Positions 35,213-48,449 of a stretch of DNA of 64,000 nt are shown one piece after another. This stretch comes from Sindora glabra (taxonomy: Eukaryota; Streptophyta; Magnoliopsida; Fabales; Fabaceae): assembly GCA_020226215.1 (NCBI GenBank), contig CM035236.1, forward strand, positions 50,033,057 to 50,097,056, given 5' to 3'. Position 1 is the first letter of the stretch. Every line of letters starts with the position of its first letter. The notes under the pieces were generated by a model. That model was given only the letters and a program-made list of their open reading frames with translations. It did not search any database and was not told the origin of the DNA. Made by a program: the position numbers and the translations under genes.

Positions 35213-35415
35213 ATACATGCCCTATAGATCGTAAGGACCATAAATGAGTATCACATATCATATCATCCCCTCATCATCATATACATGCCTTTTAGGTCCT
35301 AAGGACCATAGACATACATCACATATTATATCATTCCTTCATTATCAAAGATACGACCTATAGGTCCTAAAGACCACAGACATGCATAACATGTTATATG
35401 TATCATCACAATAAT
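35213..35415. repeat. Tandem repeat, about 69-bp unit, three copies
   Basis: Units start at ATACATGCCCTATAG (35213), ATACATGCCTTTTAG (35281) and ATACGACCTATAGG (35351), each followed by GTCCTAAGGACCATAGACAT-like sequence. The inner motif TAGGTCCTAAGGACCATAG contains a short palindrome. It lies in LTR copy E. Confidence 0.85.
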
Positions 35416-37322
35416 TCATTTTAGACATAATAACAATATTAAGAAATAAAACTACTATGTTTCTATTGTATAGCCTCTGATAATTATTCAACAGTAGTTA
35501 TCCACTTTATATATGTAATGTTAAAATTATAAAACATGCAATAAATAATAGTATTTTCATATCCTCATCGTATGGCCACATCTCATATTGCTTCATCATA
35601 TTTTTCATGTTTCAACACATTCTTTCTTATCGAAATCATATATTTAACATCATAATCATTCCATTTTTCTTTGTATGGTCGCACATTTCATTTTTATCAT
35701 CATTCATCTAGTAAACATGATATCATATTACCATAACCATAACAATATTCATGTATTCATGTGCAAAAAAGGCCACTACCAACTCATTGATCTAAACAAA
35801 TTGCTTAAGTTCCTATTTATTATGAGTATAAAATCTAATCTTAAGTTTTTGTCTAGCCTGCCATCTAGAATTTTTTGCAAATTTTATAAGTTTGAAGCCC
35901 CTATATTGGAAGCTATATAAAATGCAAATAATTTAAATCCTCGTCTTTGCTATTTTAATATAACTTATTTAGATTATGATTTTTAACAAATTTTTAAAAG
36001 CTCTTAGATAGCTCTTTAAGGACATAAGAAATAATAAAATTCAAAAAACTTATTATTTTAAACTAAAACCTAAAATCTAAATTTTTATTCTTTGAAATTT
36101 TCATTTTTTTAATACTTTATTTGAATCAAAGTGGATGTATTTCCTTTTTCACATTAATGTCTTAAGTAAGTGTCCTCATTTATCATTAATTTATATTTTA
36201 ATCTCTATCTACTTAAATGACATAATAAAAATAAAGGAACAATCTAAGTTAACTAATTTTTATGGCCTTCAAGAGCAATTTTATCATATAGTGGACAATG
36301 ATCAACCATTATGAGCCCAACAATAGGCCATTTGCTACAAGAAGAAAATTGATCAAGTTTGCAAGCTAACATTTTTTTTAGGTCCTAATGGTTGATTGTT
36401 ATCCTCAGATTCTGCAAAACTCCCCTACGATTTTCACTATTCATCCACCATTAAAAACTTTTCAATAACTTATTAAAGTCATTTCTAATATTAAACACAA
36501 TTAAATACTATAAATTATCATATTTCCACATGCATTCAAATAAAAACTTTAACTTTAACTCAAACTAAATAAAATCATCTTAATCTTATAAATAACATTA
36601 GAATGTTCACTCATCTAATATGGAAGAGGGTTTAGAAGGCTAGATTTACCATATCTTAGCCCTAATCAATCAAAATCCTAAAGATTCCATATTAAAGTTC
36701 ATTCTCCCTCTTTTAGAGAAACACCATAAATCCTTTTAAATCTTAAAAAAATCACAAAAAAATCTAGTTGTCATGGAACTTTTACCTTATTTGCATAAAG
36801 AATTTGTTAGGGATTAACTTACTTCTAACTGGATTGATGAAGAAATTGAAAAAGAAAAGGAATGAAAAGAAAAAGGATTGAAAGAGAATGGTTAGGGTTT
36901 AAGAGACATGGGGAAATTAGGAAATTTAGGATTAAAGTTGGGCTTATAAAGGGGCAAGGACATTTTTTAAATTTCATCCTAAATCTCCTCCATATTTTCA
37001 TACTCACTTCTAAAAATTTGTAATATTTAACCTTTATATACAATACACTTTTCTCATCTAGTCCCTTCAAGTCCTTGAATTTAAACTCACTTAAATAATT
37101 TATTTTTATTTATCCTAAGGTTATATTCAAAAGTTGTTTAATTAATTAATTCTCTTTCCTCAATATATCATCCATATCTTTCTTATCAAAGTTTATTCAT
37201 TCCACTTAAATAATGTTTTTCACCATTATAATTAGCTAATCAATCACTCTTTCATAATATAGAATTTAAGAAAAATGTAATATATAGCTAAACAATTGAA
37301 ATTTCACTCTAAGGGTGTAACA

Positions 37323-37327
37323 TAATT
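37323..37327. repeat. Target-site duplication TAATT (right)
   Basis: Exact partner of 34367-34371. Confidence 0.8.
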
Positions 37328-38223
37328 AGTTATATAGGCATGTGTATACTTATACATATATATACACATATATTCTAAACTTGTTATATGTGCCTTAACT
37401 AGTTTGTTAGGTTATATAATTTATTAAGTTTTATATGTTAGATTAAAAAATGTGGGGTGACTCATAAATCTCTTACGGATATTAAATAGATTGAGTTAAT
37501 GGAAAATATAATGCTTATGGTGTGGAAACATAAGCAAGGGTAAACAAGCTACTATAGGCAATATAGATAATGATTAAGCCATGATAGTGGTGTATATAGG
37601 TTTTACACTAGTGATGTCCATATTGGCAAATGGTTTAATGGGTAGAACCATAGGTGTGGAGTTCATGCCTGTAAGGATGGCAATCGCTATACTAGGGAAT
37701 TTAAATAGGATGTTAAGTATGGATTTTTCTATTTTAGATAATTTGCTAACTATGATAATTCTTTTAAATTGTCCAGAAAATGATAACCCCATACTAACTT
37801 TATTTTAATTTTGAAATTGTTTACTATTGAAGCTTTTACCATTTAGGGTTTTGTTTTGGTTTATCAGATAGTAAAGTATGCATGGATTCTATTTCATCAA
37901 AAATTATTTTTGTTTAGCCAATAACTTTTGGTTCAAGTGGCACTCAATGTCTCTTAAAGGCTTTGTATTCTTTGTTACATTTAAGATTTAATCTCTGGTT
38001 TTGCATATGTGTATTCAGTGATTTAACCACTCCTCTTTTTACTTAAAAAATATTTTTGTATAAAAGTGTAATGGTGTCAATATTCATATGTTAGTTTGAG
38101 AGAGCTAGTTTCACTAGTTTTAATAGATGTGTATTGAACACATACCTACTTTTTAATACATGGGTTTTATAGTGAAATATCAATATATATTAACATTAAC
38201 ACAATTAGCTTATAAGAATTGTT
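37328..38223. other. 0.9-kb unassigned block between two solo LTRs
   Basis: Slightly richer in G than its surroundings, with open frames on both strands over the same bases (37574-37808). Opposite-strand frames over one segment, neither resembling a known protein, argue against a gene. No element terminus was recognised. Confidence 0.4.
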
Positions 38224-38228
38224 AGAAA
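38224..38228. repeat. Target-site duplication AGAAA (left)
   Basis: Exact match to 40884-40888. Confidence 0.7.
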
Positions 38229-40883
38229 TAACATGACCCAAGCCTAGTCACAACTAGCGTGGAACCTTTTATAAGATTTTGACTAGCTTAAACCATACCA
38301 TTATTCAAAAATAGCCAATATACTTATAAATCTAGAAAGACCTCACATAATGATAAGAAAAGATAAAATTATTATTTGGCAAATTAGATTTTAAATACAT
38401 AAGAAATTAAACATAATTATATCTATCATGTTTCAAGACAAGCCAAACTAACTAACCTTACAAAATATAGCTACTATCCTAATACCTTTTTTCACCCTAC
38501 CAAAATGAATTCTTGATCCACGATCAAATATCAAATGTCGCCTATAACCTTACCAATTGAATTTTTAAGGTTCAACTCTAAGGTAGTAGTGAAATGTTAA
38601 TATGAGAATATGTAAATATAAAACATATGAATGGGTAAGTCTAAGGCTTAGTGAATGAACATCCTACCATAATTAATAATAAAAAATCAATAAATAACTC
38701 ACCCACTAAATCCACCCTTTTGTGAACCTAAACACTTAACCATTTATGTTACCATAGTATTTTCATTAGTATTAGCATAGTCAAGTATAATCATTTGTGG
38801 CTCATAATGCCACCATATAATCTATATTTGTATTTAAGTTATAATTCCAACACATATAATCAATTATACTTATTTATGGCAATTACTAATTCTTAAATAT
38901 TCATTCAAGCCATAATATCAATAAATAACATAAAATTAGTAAAATAAATAAAATATATAAGCCTCCTTATAACTTATGATCAGCCTTATTCTTATCATAA
39001 ATTCATTCTTATCCCTTTAAAATTAGCCTTATACCATCATAAATTGTTATCATATCTTATTTTCACATATCAAATTGCTTTTATTAGAATTCTAATCATT
39101 TTAGCATTGCCTCCACCACATTTTCAACATTCTTAACTTTTTCATCCTCATTAAGCATGCGTATATCAATTCACAGCCATTCCGTGGCTTTGTAGCATGG
39201 CTACGCCATTGATTTTCCATAATCATTGGCTTCAATACCTTAAGTCATATGATAAGTATAAACATGAAATGCAACTATATACATTGATAAGCCTTGTCCT
39301 CAATACATGGCTACAAGCAATTTATCATTTAGAACAAGAATAATCTCACATAACAAAAATAAATAATATAATGTTTAAATCAATTCAAGCCCATAGTAGT
39401 GCAATCTCAAATAATCATGTTTATATACATCCATAAGTTTTATTCTAACCTCACATAGCTCAGCCATCTTATTTAATATCATTAACTTTAATCCTAATGA
39501 TCCATAACTAAAGTTAATATATATCTTCATCATCCCTATGTAAATTTAGAATTAAGTTTTCGATTTTAAGATTCCAAATTTATTCTATAAACAAATGCAC
39601 ATCACTAAGAAAATTTGCAGTAAATTTTAAAATTTATAAGACATCAATTCAAGGTATCAAGTTCAAGTATTTGAAAAGCAACATCGACCATTGGGACTCC
39701 AGCAGTTAACTACTAACTTCTAGAAGGGAACTTTGATGAAATCCTAAACTAATGGTTCATCATTAAGGCCAAGTGATTAGCTATTAAACTAGGTTTCAAC
39801 AAATTTTCCTAGCATAAAAATAATTGTGAAAACATTATAAATGCTCTTAAACCCATTTATTAGTCAATAATTCATTACTAAATTGTAAATTTATTACAAA
39901 GGAACCTCAATTAACTCATTTCTAAAGTTCAAACACCATTTGTTTATTACAATTCATGATTTCAATTCAAAAGCATCTCAAAACCCAGAACTCAAATAAT
40001 TGAACAGAATCTTTCAAATCTTAAAACTAAGATTAGGATGTTCATTTACCTAATATGTAGGAAGATTTAAGAGGTTATATCCACTATTCCTTAATCCTAA
40101 TCATCCAAAATTTCAAAGATCACACGTTAATGTTCAAATTCCTGCTTTTAGGCTTAAAGTTTAAGCTTCCTCAAAACTTAAAGAAAATGTAGAGGAACAT
40201 AAGATTAATGATGATTTAGATGCCTTTAACTTGGTTGAATATAGAATATGACAAAAATAGCTTCCTTTTTTTCTTTATTGAATGAAGAAATAAGGAAAAG
40301 AAAGAAAATAAATAGAGGAGGTGGAGTTAAGGTTATGATAAGGGAAATGGGAGGAAAGAGCTAGACTTTAATTTATAAAGAGGGCCACGAATATTTCAAT
40401 CTTTTGCCCAAAATCTCCTTTACACTCACATACTTACTTCTAATCCTTATGAAATTTTCATTATAATCACTTATAATTTTTAATATTACTTACTTCTAAT
40501 CCTTATGAAATATTCATTCTAATCCCTTCCAGTCCTTATGAAATTTTCATTCTAATCACATACTTACTTTTAATCACTTATAATTTTTAGTTCTTTTATT
40601 TCATCTATTTTTCTCTAAATAATTCATATAAATTCCTAAATGTAAAATTATTCAAGTAATTTATTTCTACTTGTTTAGAATTTTTCTTCAAAATCTAATT
40701 AATTAACTAATTCTCTTTCCCTCAATATTCCACTATCTTTTCTCTATTAGAAGTCTATTTTTATCCTCATGAAATTTTCATTCCAAAATATAGAGATTAA
40801 AATAAATTAATTATTTTTTACTAGAAATTTATTAAATTTATTTAATTTCTTTTTCTTTAAAAAAAATCTTATAAAGGCATAAT
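38229..40883 (+). mobile_element. Solo LTR, TGTTATGACC family (copy F)
   Basis: Starts TAACATGACCCAAGCC followed by TAGTCACAACTAGCGTGG, closest to the start of the solo LTR at 15786 (TAATCATGACTGGCGTGG), and ends near AAAGGCATAAT. AGAAA flanks both ends exactly. The terminal dinucleotides have mutated away from TG...CA, so the right end depends on the duplication. The interior is colinear with copy E in the purine-rich and GGGAAATGGGAGG region. Confidence 0.7.
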
Positions 40884-40888
40884 AGAAA
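40884..40888. repeat. Target-site duplication AGAAA (right)
   Basis: Exact partner of 38224-38228. Confidence 0.7.
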
Positions 40889-42835
40889 CTTGACAAAAAG
40901 ATAGTGATCATGGGGGAAATTATAAATGCAAACAAAAAAATACACATAGAGAGTACATATTAATTTATCTTAGGTCCTTTAAAAGGATTAGTTCTTATGA
41001 TGGATTAGCAACATAGAAAATGATAGCAATAATGTTATTGCTTTCTTAGTTTTATTTTCCTTTTTATTTGTTTAGCTCATATAAGGAATCATGTTTGTTC
41101 AATGTATTTCAAGTTTATAATTAAGGAATAAATAAATATAATAAATGTCTTTATTAGTCAATCATGGATTCAATTTTGTCAAAATACTCTTTCAAAGCTT
41201 TTAATAATACTCTGGTTAGCCCTTCATAATGGATGCAATCTAACTATTAATGTATGATTCTTGCTTAATTAGATAATAATAAAAGAAACATATTTATATA
41301 GTTATACATCAATCAAGAAGCCTATGCTTTAAATATATTTTTATCTTTTAATAGATTATGTACAACTTAGCACATTTTTTGCACTTGGTTTACCATTTAT
41401 ATCATATCTTAATTAGTTTTCTATATGATTAAAGAGGATTTTATAAGGTTACATGATCTTTTTGGCCATTCCATATCCTTGGATTAATGCACAAGAATGA
41501 AAGATTAAATAATGTCTTTATGATATCCTATATGTATTCCTTAATTGTAATTATAGAAGGAAGGATCTTGTTAACCTTGGAAGGTTAGCAAATTTTAAAA
41601 GAGATGAGTAAGATCTCAACAAATCATCTTTAAGCCAAGCAAAGGTAAAACTATATGTCTACTTTATGCTATTTCATTTGTTTATGACTAAGTCATTAAA
41701 GTAATATAGAAGAAATTATGGATTCTAATGGTTTGTACTAGATATCATCCTATTCAACCAGTAGGAAACAAATAATGTTACTAAAGTAAACAAAGCAACT
41801 AGTGGACAATTCTAGTAGCTTTTTAGTTTTTACCTTCAAAAGACAACCTGGTGTATTTCTTTTGACTTTATAAGAGAAAAAGGTTTTAATGCTCAAGTAA
41901 GGTTTAATTTTAAAACTAATGTATATCTCTAAAACTTAAATATATATATCCTATGTAATTGACCTTAACTTCACTAACCTTAAGCCATATAGGCATTACC
42001 TATAACAACCCATCTCAATCCATTTAACATTTAACATTGTGATTAAGTTCTAGGACATAACTATTTTATGAAAGCTTTGAGATAACCATCAATTAATCTA
42101 TGTGGTATATATACCTATTGCATGTTATATGATTCAACATATTCAATGACTACTAAGTGAGTGGCTCCCATCCCTGCTAAGCTATAGGTTCATAGATAGC
42201 TAGAGAAAAAAGAAAAAAAATTAAAAGTTAATAAAGATAAAATATTGAAATATAAAATGATTTAGGTGCTATATTGTTATTTTTTTAGGTCTTAAAAGGT
42301 TAATAAGATGGCAATTCTACAATTGCATTTTGTGGTTGTGATTAATTGTTATGAAGTTATATTTGTAGGTGTGGGATTATTGCCTAATTTTATATTGCAT
42401 TGATTGAAGTTATATGTATGCTAGCTGGGTTTGTGCAATTAAGGACTTGGCTATTGATTCTTAATATTGGGAAGATTTGTTTACTAGTTTCTTTTTAAAT
42501 AATTTTGAATTACCTGAAGGCATAATGACTAGAAAATAATTTAGGTTGAAAGAATGAAATTTTGGCTTAATTATAATAAAGGGAACTGCTTAGGTTAAAG
42601 AATTATCAAAACTTATATTTGCTAATTGTATATTGTTGTAATTAGTCCTTATATTCCTAGAATTTGTGGTCATTATGGAGGGGATAAACTATAAGAAAAA
42701 AATAGAAATATGAGAAGCGAGCTACATATATAAGTTCAAATTTATTAGGAGGAAGCAAATACTGGTTAAGAAAAAGTATGTATTCATTTCAAGCAAAAAT
42801 GAAAAACCAAAATTTTAATCTATGATATAAGTTTC
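40889..42835. other. Unassigned repeat-like DNA
   Basis: No coding exon. The block near 42160-42200 (CTAAGTGAGTGGCTCCCATC, then AAGCTATAGGTTCATAGATA) has the look of a chromovirus LTR interior. Loose similarity of 42540-42630 to 46230-46330 hints that copy C split an older repeat. Neither point is firm. Confidence 0.35.
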
Positions 42836-42840
42836 TAATA
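42836..42840. repeat. Target-site duplication TAATA (left)
   Basis: Exact match to 45864-45868. Confidence 0.75.
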
Positions 42841-45800
42841 TTTAATATTTCATAGGAGTTTTTTTTAGAAAATATCTTAACTAAATTAGAAATTCTAAAT
42901 AGATATTTTATTAGAGAATACTTAAATTAAAAAACTCGATCGAAAAATCGAATGAAATTTAAAAGAATCATAGGAGTAATTTTCAATGTGAGCCTAATTA
43001 GAATTTTCTATAATAATTTTACTAGATATTAAAATAGATAAAAATTTAATTAAAAACCTAATAATAATTTTAGGAAAATTCACATAAGAAATTACTAGAT
43101 TTTCAAAACTCCGATAAATCGAAAAGTGAGAAATTGAACAAAAACTTAATAGATTAATTGAAAAACTTTTAAGTTAGCCTAAATCAAAATTTTGGGCCTA
43201 AAATGTATATGGAAGTTCAAAAATATAAGCCCAAGTAAGGCCCAAAAATATCTAAAAAAATTTAAAGCTAAAAATGTAAGAAAATAAAAAATTGGGGCTA
43301 ATTTGTAATGAATTCTTTTTATCTTTTTAAGTGACTTATTTTTTTTATGGTTTTAAAGTAATTATTTTATAATTAATTTAGACCACTTGGATCCTAAACC
43401 CCTAAACAAATGTTTAAGATTTTTCTCAAAATCTAATAAATAATAATAAGAAAATTATATATTTTTTCAATAATTAAGTTTAGGATTTATATAAATATGT
43501 GTGTGCCATTTTGGAGTAGAAAAATCCTGACCCTTGGCTAGCAAAATTGTGAGGAAAAGAAGAAAGAAATAGAAAGAGTTCAAGCTTTCAAGCTACAAGA
43601 GATTATTTAATTAGTATCTTCAAATTTTATAAGGTAATTTAAGATTTTTTCCTCTCATTTCTTCAAGAATTCACGATCATCTTCTTTTTTAAATGTCTAA
43701 AATTTATTTTATTATTGTGAAGCTACTTCTTTGCTATCCCAAAAATTTCTTGAAAATCTAAAAAGTAAAAAAATGAAATTGAGTGGCAACTCTCTCTTGA
43801 TCCTAAGGCTACTTTATGAAAAATGATGTTATTGTTGAAGTTTGCTCCCTATTGATGTCATTTGTAATGTGAAGAAGTGTGATTTTAATTTTTTTAAAGC
43901 CCTTTTTAATGATAGAATAATGGCATAATTTTGATATATTAGTATTAATAATGAAAGAAAAAGGATTCATAAAGTTTGTCTAAGAAAGATGAAGGAAACA
44001 AATTTAATTAGAATGAAATCAACTTTCCTAAGTGTTGCTAAACTATAATTTTGGTCACCTAATGTGTTTAAGAGTTAGAAATTTTTAAAATCTCAATCTT
44101 TGACGTTCTAAGGTCATATTTAATGTTAGATTAATATAGATGAACTTGAGAATTTTTAAAAATTTTTAGGTGTATGAAAAAGTAAGTTAGTGATAAAATA
44201 CTTAATTATAGGCGTTTCAAAACCTTGTACTAGTTAGTCTTGGATTTCAAATTTTTTAAGTTATTAAATGATTGAGAAAAATTATGAAACTCCTTGCACA
44301 TGATATTAGTATGTTAGTAAGCTCTTGTAAAAATTTAGTCGAAAATAAAGTTAGTGTGGCTACCCAAATGATAACTTTATTTTTATAACTCTAATACTAT
44401 TTGAAAATTTTCAATTTTGAGTTCATATCTTTAATGCACTAGCAAAACTATAAAATTTATTGTTTAACACTTAAGTTATCCTTTATTTGTTGTGTTAAGA
44501 ATGTAATGGCAAAATTTGGGAATAATTAATTTTCATTTAATTAATGAAAAGTAGCTTGGATTGCATATGTCCTTGTGTTGTCTTATTTTTGAACTTCTCA
44601 TTTAGGTTCTATATCAATATTACTCATAAAGACAATTAGTGTAATTTAATTATTATATCTTGTGTAATAATATGTTAGGAGTGTTGGAAAAAATTATGAT
44701 AAAATTTTGAATTGATTTGGGAGTGCTAAAGAGTTCCAAACAATGTTATATACATATGAGTTTGATTGATAAATGTTGAAAAAGGATTTGAATGCATATA
44801 ATAAAATGGTGAACTATATAGGACACTTATGGCATGGTTAGTAATTGACTATAACCATTGGAATGAATTGAATGGTTTATGTTTTAATATCTCATTATTT
44901 TTTATTATAAATTGTGAGGAAAAGATATAATATCTTTTGCAAAGAAGGATATGAGTGATTAGTATTAGAGGAAAAACTTTGGTGACTTTATGCTTAAGGT
45001 GGGGGAGATAAGGTTAGACCAAAAATATAAGATGAAATGTGTATATCTATCATTGCCATTTTCTACAATGAAATATTTCAATAATGAACATGAGAAAGTT
45101 TCTTCATAAAACACTAATTAAAAATTACACATAAACAAAAGGCCAATCTTTTATAGTAAAAAATCTTTTGAATAAGGTGGTGAGTAGCTATTCACTAAGT
45201 ATATTTTATACTCACTTTTTGTTATGTTAAATTAATTACAGGTGCAGATCATGGAACTAGCATGGTAGATTGATACTTTTATCGGAACCTTCCATTCTCC
45301 ATATAACACTTATAAAATACTATTTCGATATAGTATATAGTCTATCCTTATAAATATAAGAGTAGACTACAAAAAAGTATTCAAACAAATAAACTTAGAA
45401 TCCAATTCTATTATAATCTATCCTTTGAATAAGTTTTCCCCACCTGAGAGTTCCACTAGTAGTAGTGTTTACTCTTTTCCCATAGAATTAGATCCAAAGG
45501 AATGGAATCCTAATGGATCTAATTGAATCCATATTATCTTATATATATATATATATGTGTATATATATATATGTATATATATATATGTATATATATATAT
45601 GTATATATATATATGTATATATATATAAATTATAAGTCTGTATAAATAACTTTTCAATATGTATATATATCTGTACATTAAATTTTGGAACTTATAATAT
45701 GAATAGTTCAATATACTGAGTTTAGATGTTTGTGTCATCTGATAATATTAATTTAATAAAGACTTCAGTGTAATATAAGGCTTGTAAAGATATCTGTTTA

Positions 45801-45863
45801 GTATGCTAGCACTAATTAGGTATCTTTAATCAAATTATGATAATCATAAGATAGGTTGTGACA
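42841..45863 (-). mobile_element. Solo LTR, TGTTATGACC family (copy C), minus strand
   Basis: On the minus strand starts TGTCACAACCTATCTTATG at 45863 and ends CTATGAAATATTAAA at 42841 (ancestral TATTACA). Exact TAATA duplications flank it. It is colinear in reverse with copy B from end to end, for example TAGTCTACTCTTATATTTAT (minus strand, near 45365) and TAGTCTACTCTTATATTTAT at 28030. 3023 bp, no coding capacity. Confidence 0.75.
45541..45627. repeat. (AT)n array with periodic GT interruptions
   Basis: ATATATATATGT repeated at about 18-base spacing, inside LTR copy C. The Tyr/Ile frame over it is an artefact. Confidence 0.92.
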
Positions 45864-45868
45864 TAATA
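45864..45868. repeat. Target-site duplication TAATA (right)
   Basis: Exact partner of 42836-42840. Confidence 0.75.
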
Positions 45869-47033
45869 TGTTATGGATTCCCAAGTTTTCTAGTTTCATT
45901 AGACTTTCATTTCTTTTAGGCTTCCTAGTTGTTTTAGGTTATATTATTTAGTTTTGTTGGCTTTTTTAGTGTCCCTTGAAATTTTGTTTTCTTTGGATTA
46001 GTGTTTTTATTCATCTTTAGTTTGAATTTCCTTATTTGATAGGTTTATATTTGTAGTTAATTAAAATATGGTGGTAGTACAAACTAGATGGAATTGTCTG
46101 GGACTATATTTCTAAATAAATATATGTCATGGTGTTTATCATGTAGATTAACATATTAGGTGAATAGCAAGAAGCTATAATCATAGTAGTATGGTTTAAT
46201 TATAAAGATTGATTTAGTTAGAAAAAAAATCAAGATTAGCTATGAAGTTTTGGGCTAGTTTAATTATATAGAGACTCCTATAATGAAAATTTTAGTTCGA
46301 ATTAAGGAAATTGTTCAACTTGTAAGATGTTTTTCATAAAATTGCTTATTAATGCTAATTCCATGTTGGGATTTTGATGTATTACATATCTAATATTTCA
46401 TTACAAGAAAATAAAGGCTGATAACTAAATAATATGCTTTTGATTGAATAAACTTCCAAATTAATTAGTATTTTTGCATTCACTAAAATGCTTTTAGTAG
46501 ATCCTTGGGATTTGAAAGAGAGGAAAAAAAATTGTGGCTAAGTGGTTAAATCTTTCGATAAAGGATAAAACCATGAAGAAAATTTCTTGCATAATAAAAG
46601 TGGTTTAGATTAGAGTGTTTACTACATAATGGTTGGTGTTTTTATTGTATAATAGTTACTTTCTTACTGCATTAAACTAATAATTTGGATTGTATAACAA
46701 CTTAATTTTGCTTTATAACCATTGAAATCATTCACAAAAAAAAGTAGTGAATCAAGTTATGGTTTATGATACAAAATTTTAGGATTAATATATGCAAGAT
46801 ATTGTCATGCTCTATTATAAAATAATAATTACTTATGTTTAAAAAGGGTTGTTAATCAATATGCATAATCATTGGAATGTTACCAGATAGAGATAGTATG
46901 CATGTTTAGATAAGGTGATAATATGCTACCGATATAGACATGTGTTCATACTCAAATTGGATTATGAGGGCCCAAAGGTTAAAGGGTATAATGACCAAGG
47001 CTTTTATAGTAGAGTATTTGAAAGGTTAGTAAA
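45869..47033. other. Unassigned AT-rich DNA
   Basis: No exon seen. CATTACAAGAAAATAAAGG at 46399 looks like a CACTA or MULE-type terminus (compare 47034), but no partner end was found. Confidence 0.4.
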
Positions 47034-47699
47034 CATTACAAGAAATTTCAAAATTTTCAATGAAAATTTTTGACAAATTTAATCCATCAAAAATAATAAA
47101 AAAGTTTATCAAAAAATGTGTGACCAAGTCCAAAAGTCTTACTATTTTCGATGAATTTATTTTTCATTGTAAATTTAAGAAAAATCCATTAAAAAGTTCA
47201 AATGTTATGAAATAATGTATAGAATATTTTCCTCTCACATTTGCAAATTCAATTAGCACATATTTAGATTCTTAAAGATTGTTGATCTTTCTTCCTACAG
47301 TTTAAAGGAAATTTTGCAAATTTTAACCTAATTAAATTGTTTCTAATACTTCGTTTGCTAATTATGCCAATTGATTTTTAACTTTTTTTTTAAGTTTTTT
47401 TTTTACACTTTTGGTCAAAGGTCTCTAAAGAACATTTTATTTCCATTTTCTTCATATTTGGATAGAAGTGGTAGTTTATTTCTTTCTTTTACTTATGAAT
47501 GCTTATGTTTAGTCTACTCAGTTAATTTTAAAGCCTTATTAGTTTCATCTATATGTTAATAAGAAAGTTTTAGCTAATTGCTTAGTTAATAATTAATTTG
47601 TGAGACTAAATTACTTAAGTTATTTAATTGATTTCTTTGATAATTTTTCTTTAATTTATTGCATATTTTGTTATAAAGGCTTATTAGTTTCCTTACTAA

Positions 47700-48400
47700 G
47701 TTGGTTTAAATAACGTATTTACTTAATCAGAAATGATAATTTTAAATGTTTAATAAATTTTGTTTAGTGAATTAAAAAGGCTTAGTTAATTAATTTACAT
47801 AATTAGAATAATTAATTTTAAATATTCAATTAATTTTACTTACTTAATTGTTTACTAATTAATTAGAAATATTTCTTTTATCTATTTAGTTTATTAATAG
47901 TTAATATATTTATTTAATTAGAATAATTAATTTTAAATGTTTAATTACTTTCATCTAATTAAATGTTATGGTGAACTAGAAATGCTTAGTTAATTTATTT
48001 AATTTATCACTACTTAATATATTCACTTAATCATAATTATTAATTTAAATATTTAGCCAATTTTATCCAGTTAAATGTCATGGTTGATTAGAAGGGCTTA
48101 GTAAATTTATTTTGGCTTATTGCTCAATAAATTTATTTACTTAACTAGAATAGTTAATTTTAAATGTTTAGTTAGGTTCATTTAGTGATTAATTAGAAAT
48201 ATTTATTTAATTATTCAATTATTTCTAGCTAATATATTTACTTAATCAAAATAGATAATTTTTAAATATTTGGTTAATTTTATTTAGTTAAATGTTATGG
48301 CAAATTATAAAGAATTAGTTAATATATTTACTTAATTAGAAATGTTAATTTTAAATATTTATCTAATTATATTTAGTTAATTATTTATTTAATTAAAAAA
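47700..48400. repeat. Degenerate AT-rich tandem array, about seven units of 77-116 bp
   Basis: The marker TTAATTTTAAAT(A/G)TTT recurs at about 47740, 47817, 47931, 48043, 48159, 48259 and 48349. Between markers the fuller units carry TTTAGTTAAATGTTATGG, then GAATTAGAAATGCTTAG and TTAATATATTTACTTAATTAG. It lies inside the CACTA element. Confidence 0.7.
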
Positions 48401-48449
48401 ATTTTTTATTAGTGACTAATGATTGGATGAGATTGTGATAGGGGTCAAT

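Larger units (their letters stand above)
34372..37322 (+). mobile_element. Solo LTR, TGTTATGACC family (copy E)
   Basis: Starts TGTCATGACTTATTCC and ends AAGGGTGTAACA with exact TAATT duplications. Its right third is colinear with the same part of copy F: GAATGTTCACTCATCTAATA near 36600 against GGATGTTCATTTACCTAATA near 40033, then a purine-rich block and GGGTTTAAGAGACATGGGGA. It contains a (CATA)n run and a three-unit 69-bp tandem repeat. No coding capacity. Confidence 0.8.

Noticed and set aside
37574..37808. Two overlapping opposite-strand frames of about 70 codons
   Set aside because: Fully overlapping frames on both strands with no recognisable motif, start context or promoter; treated as chance openings in unassigned DNA.
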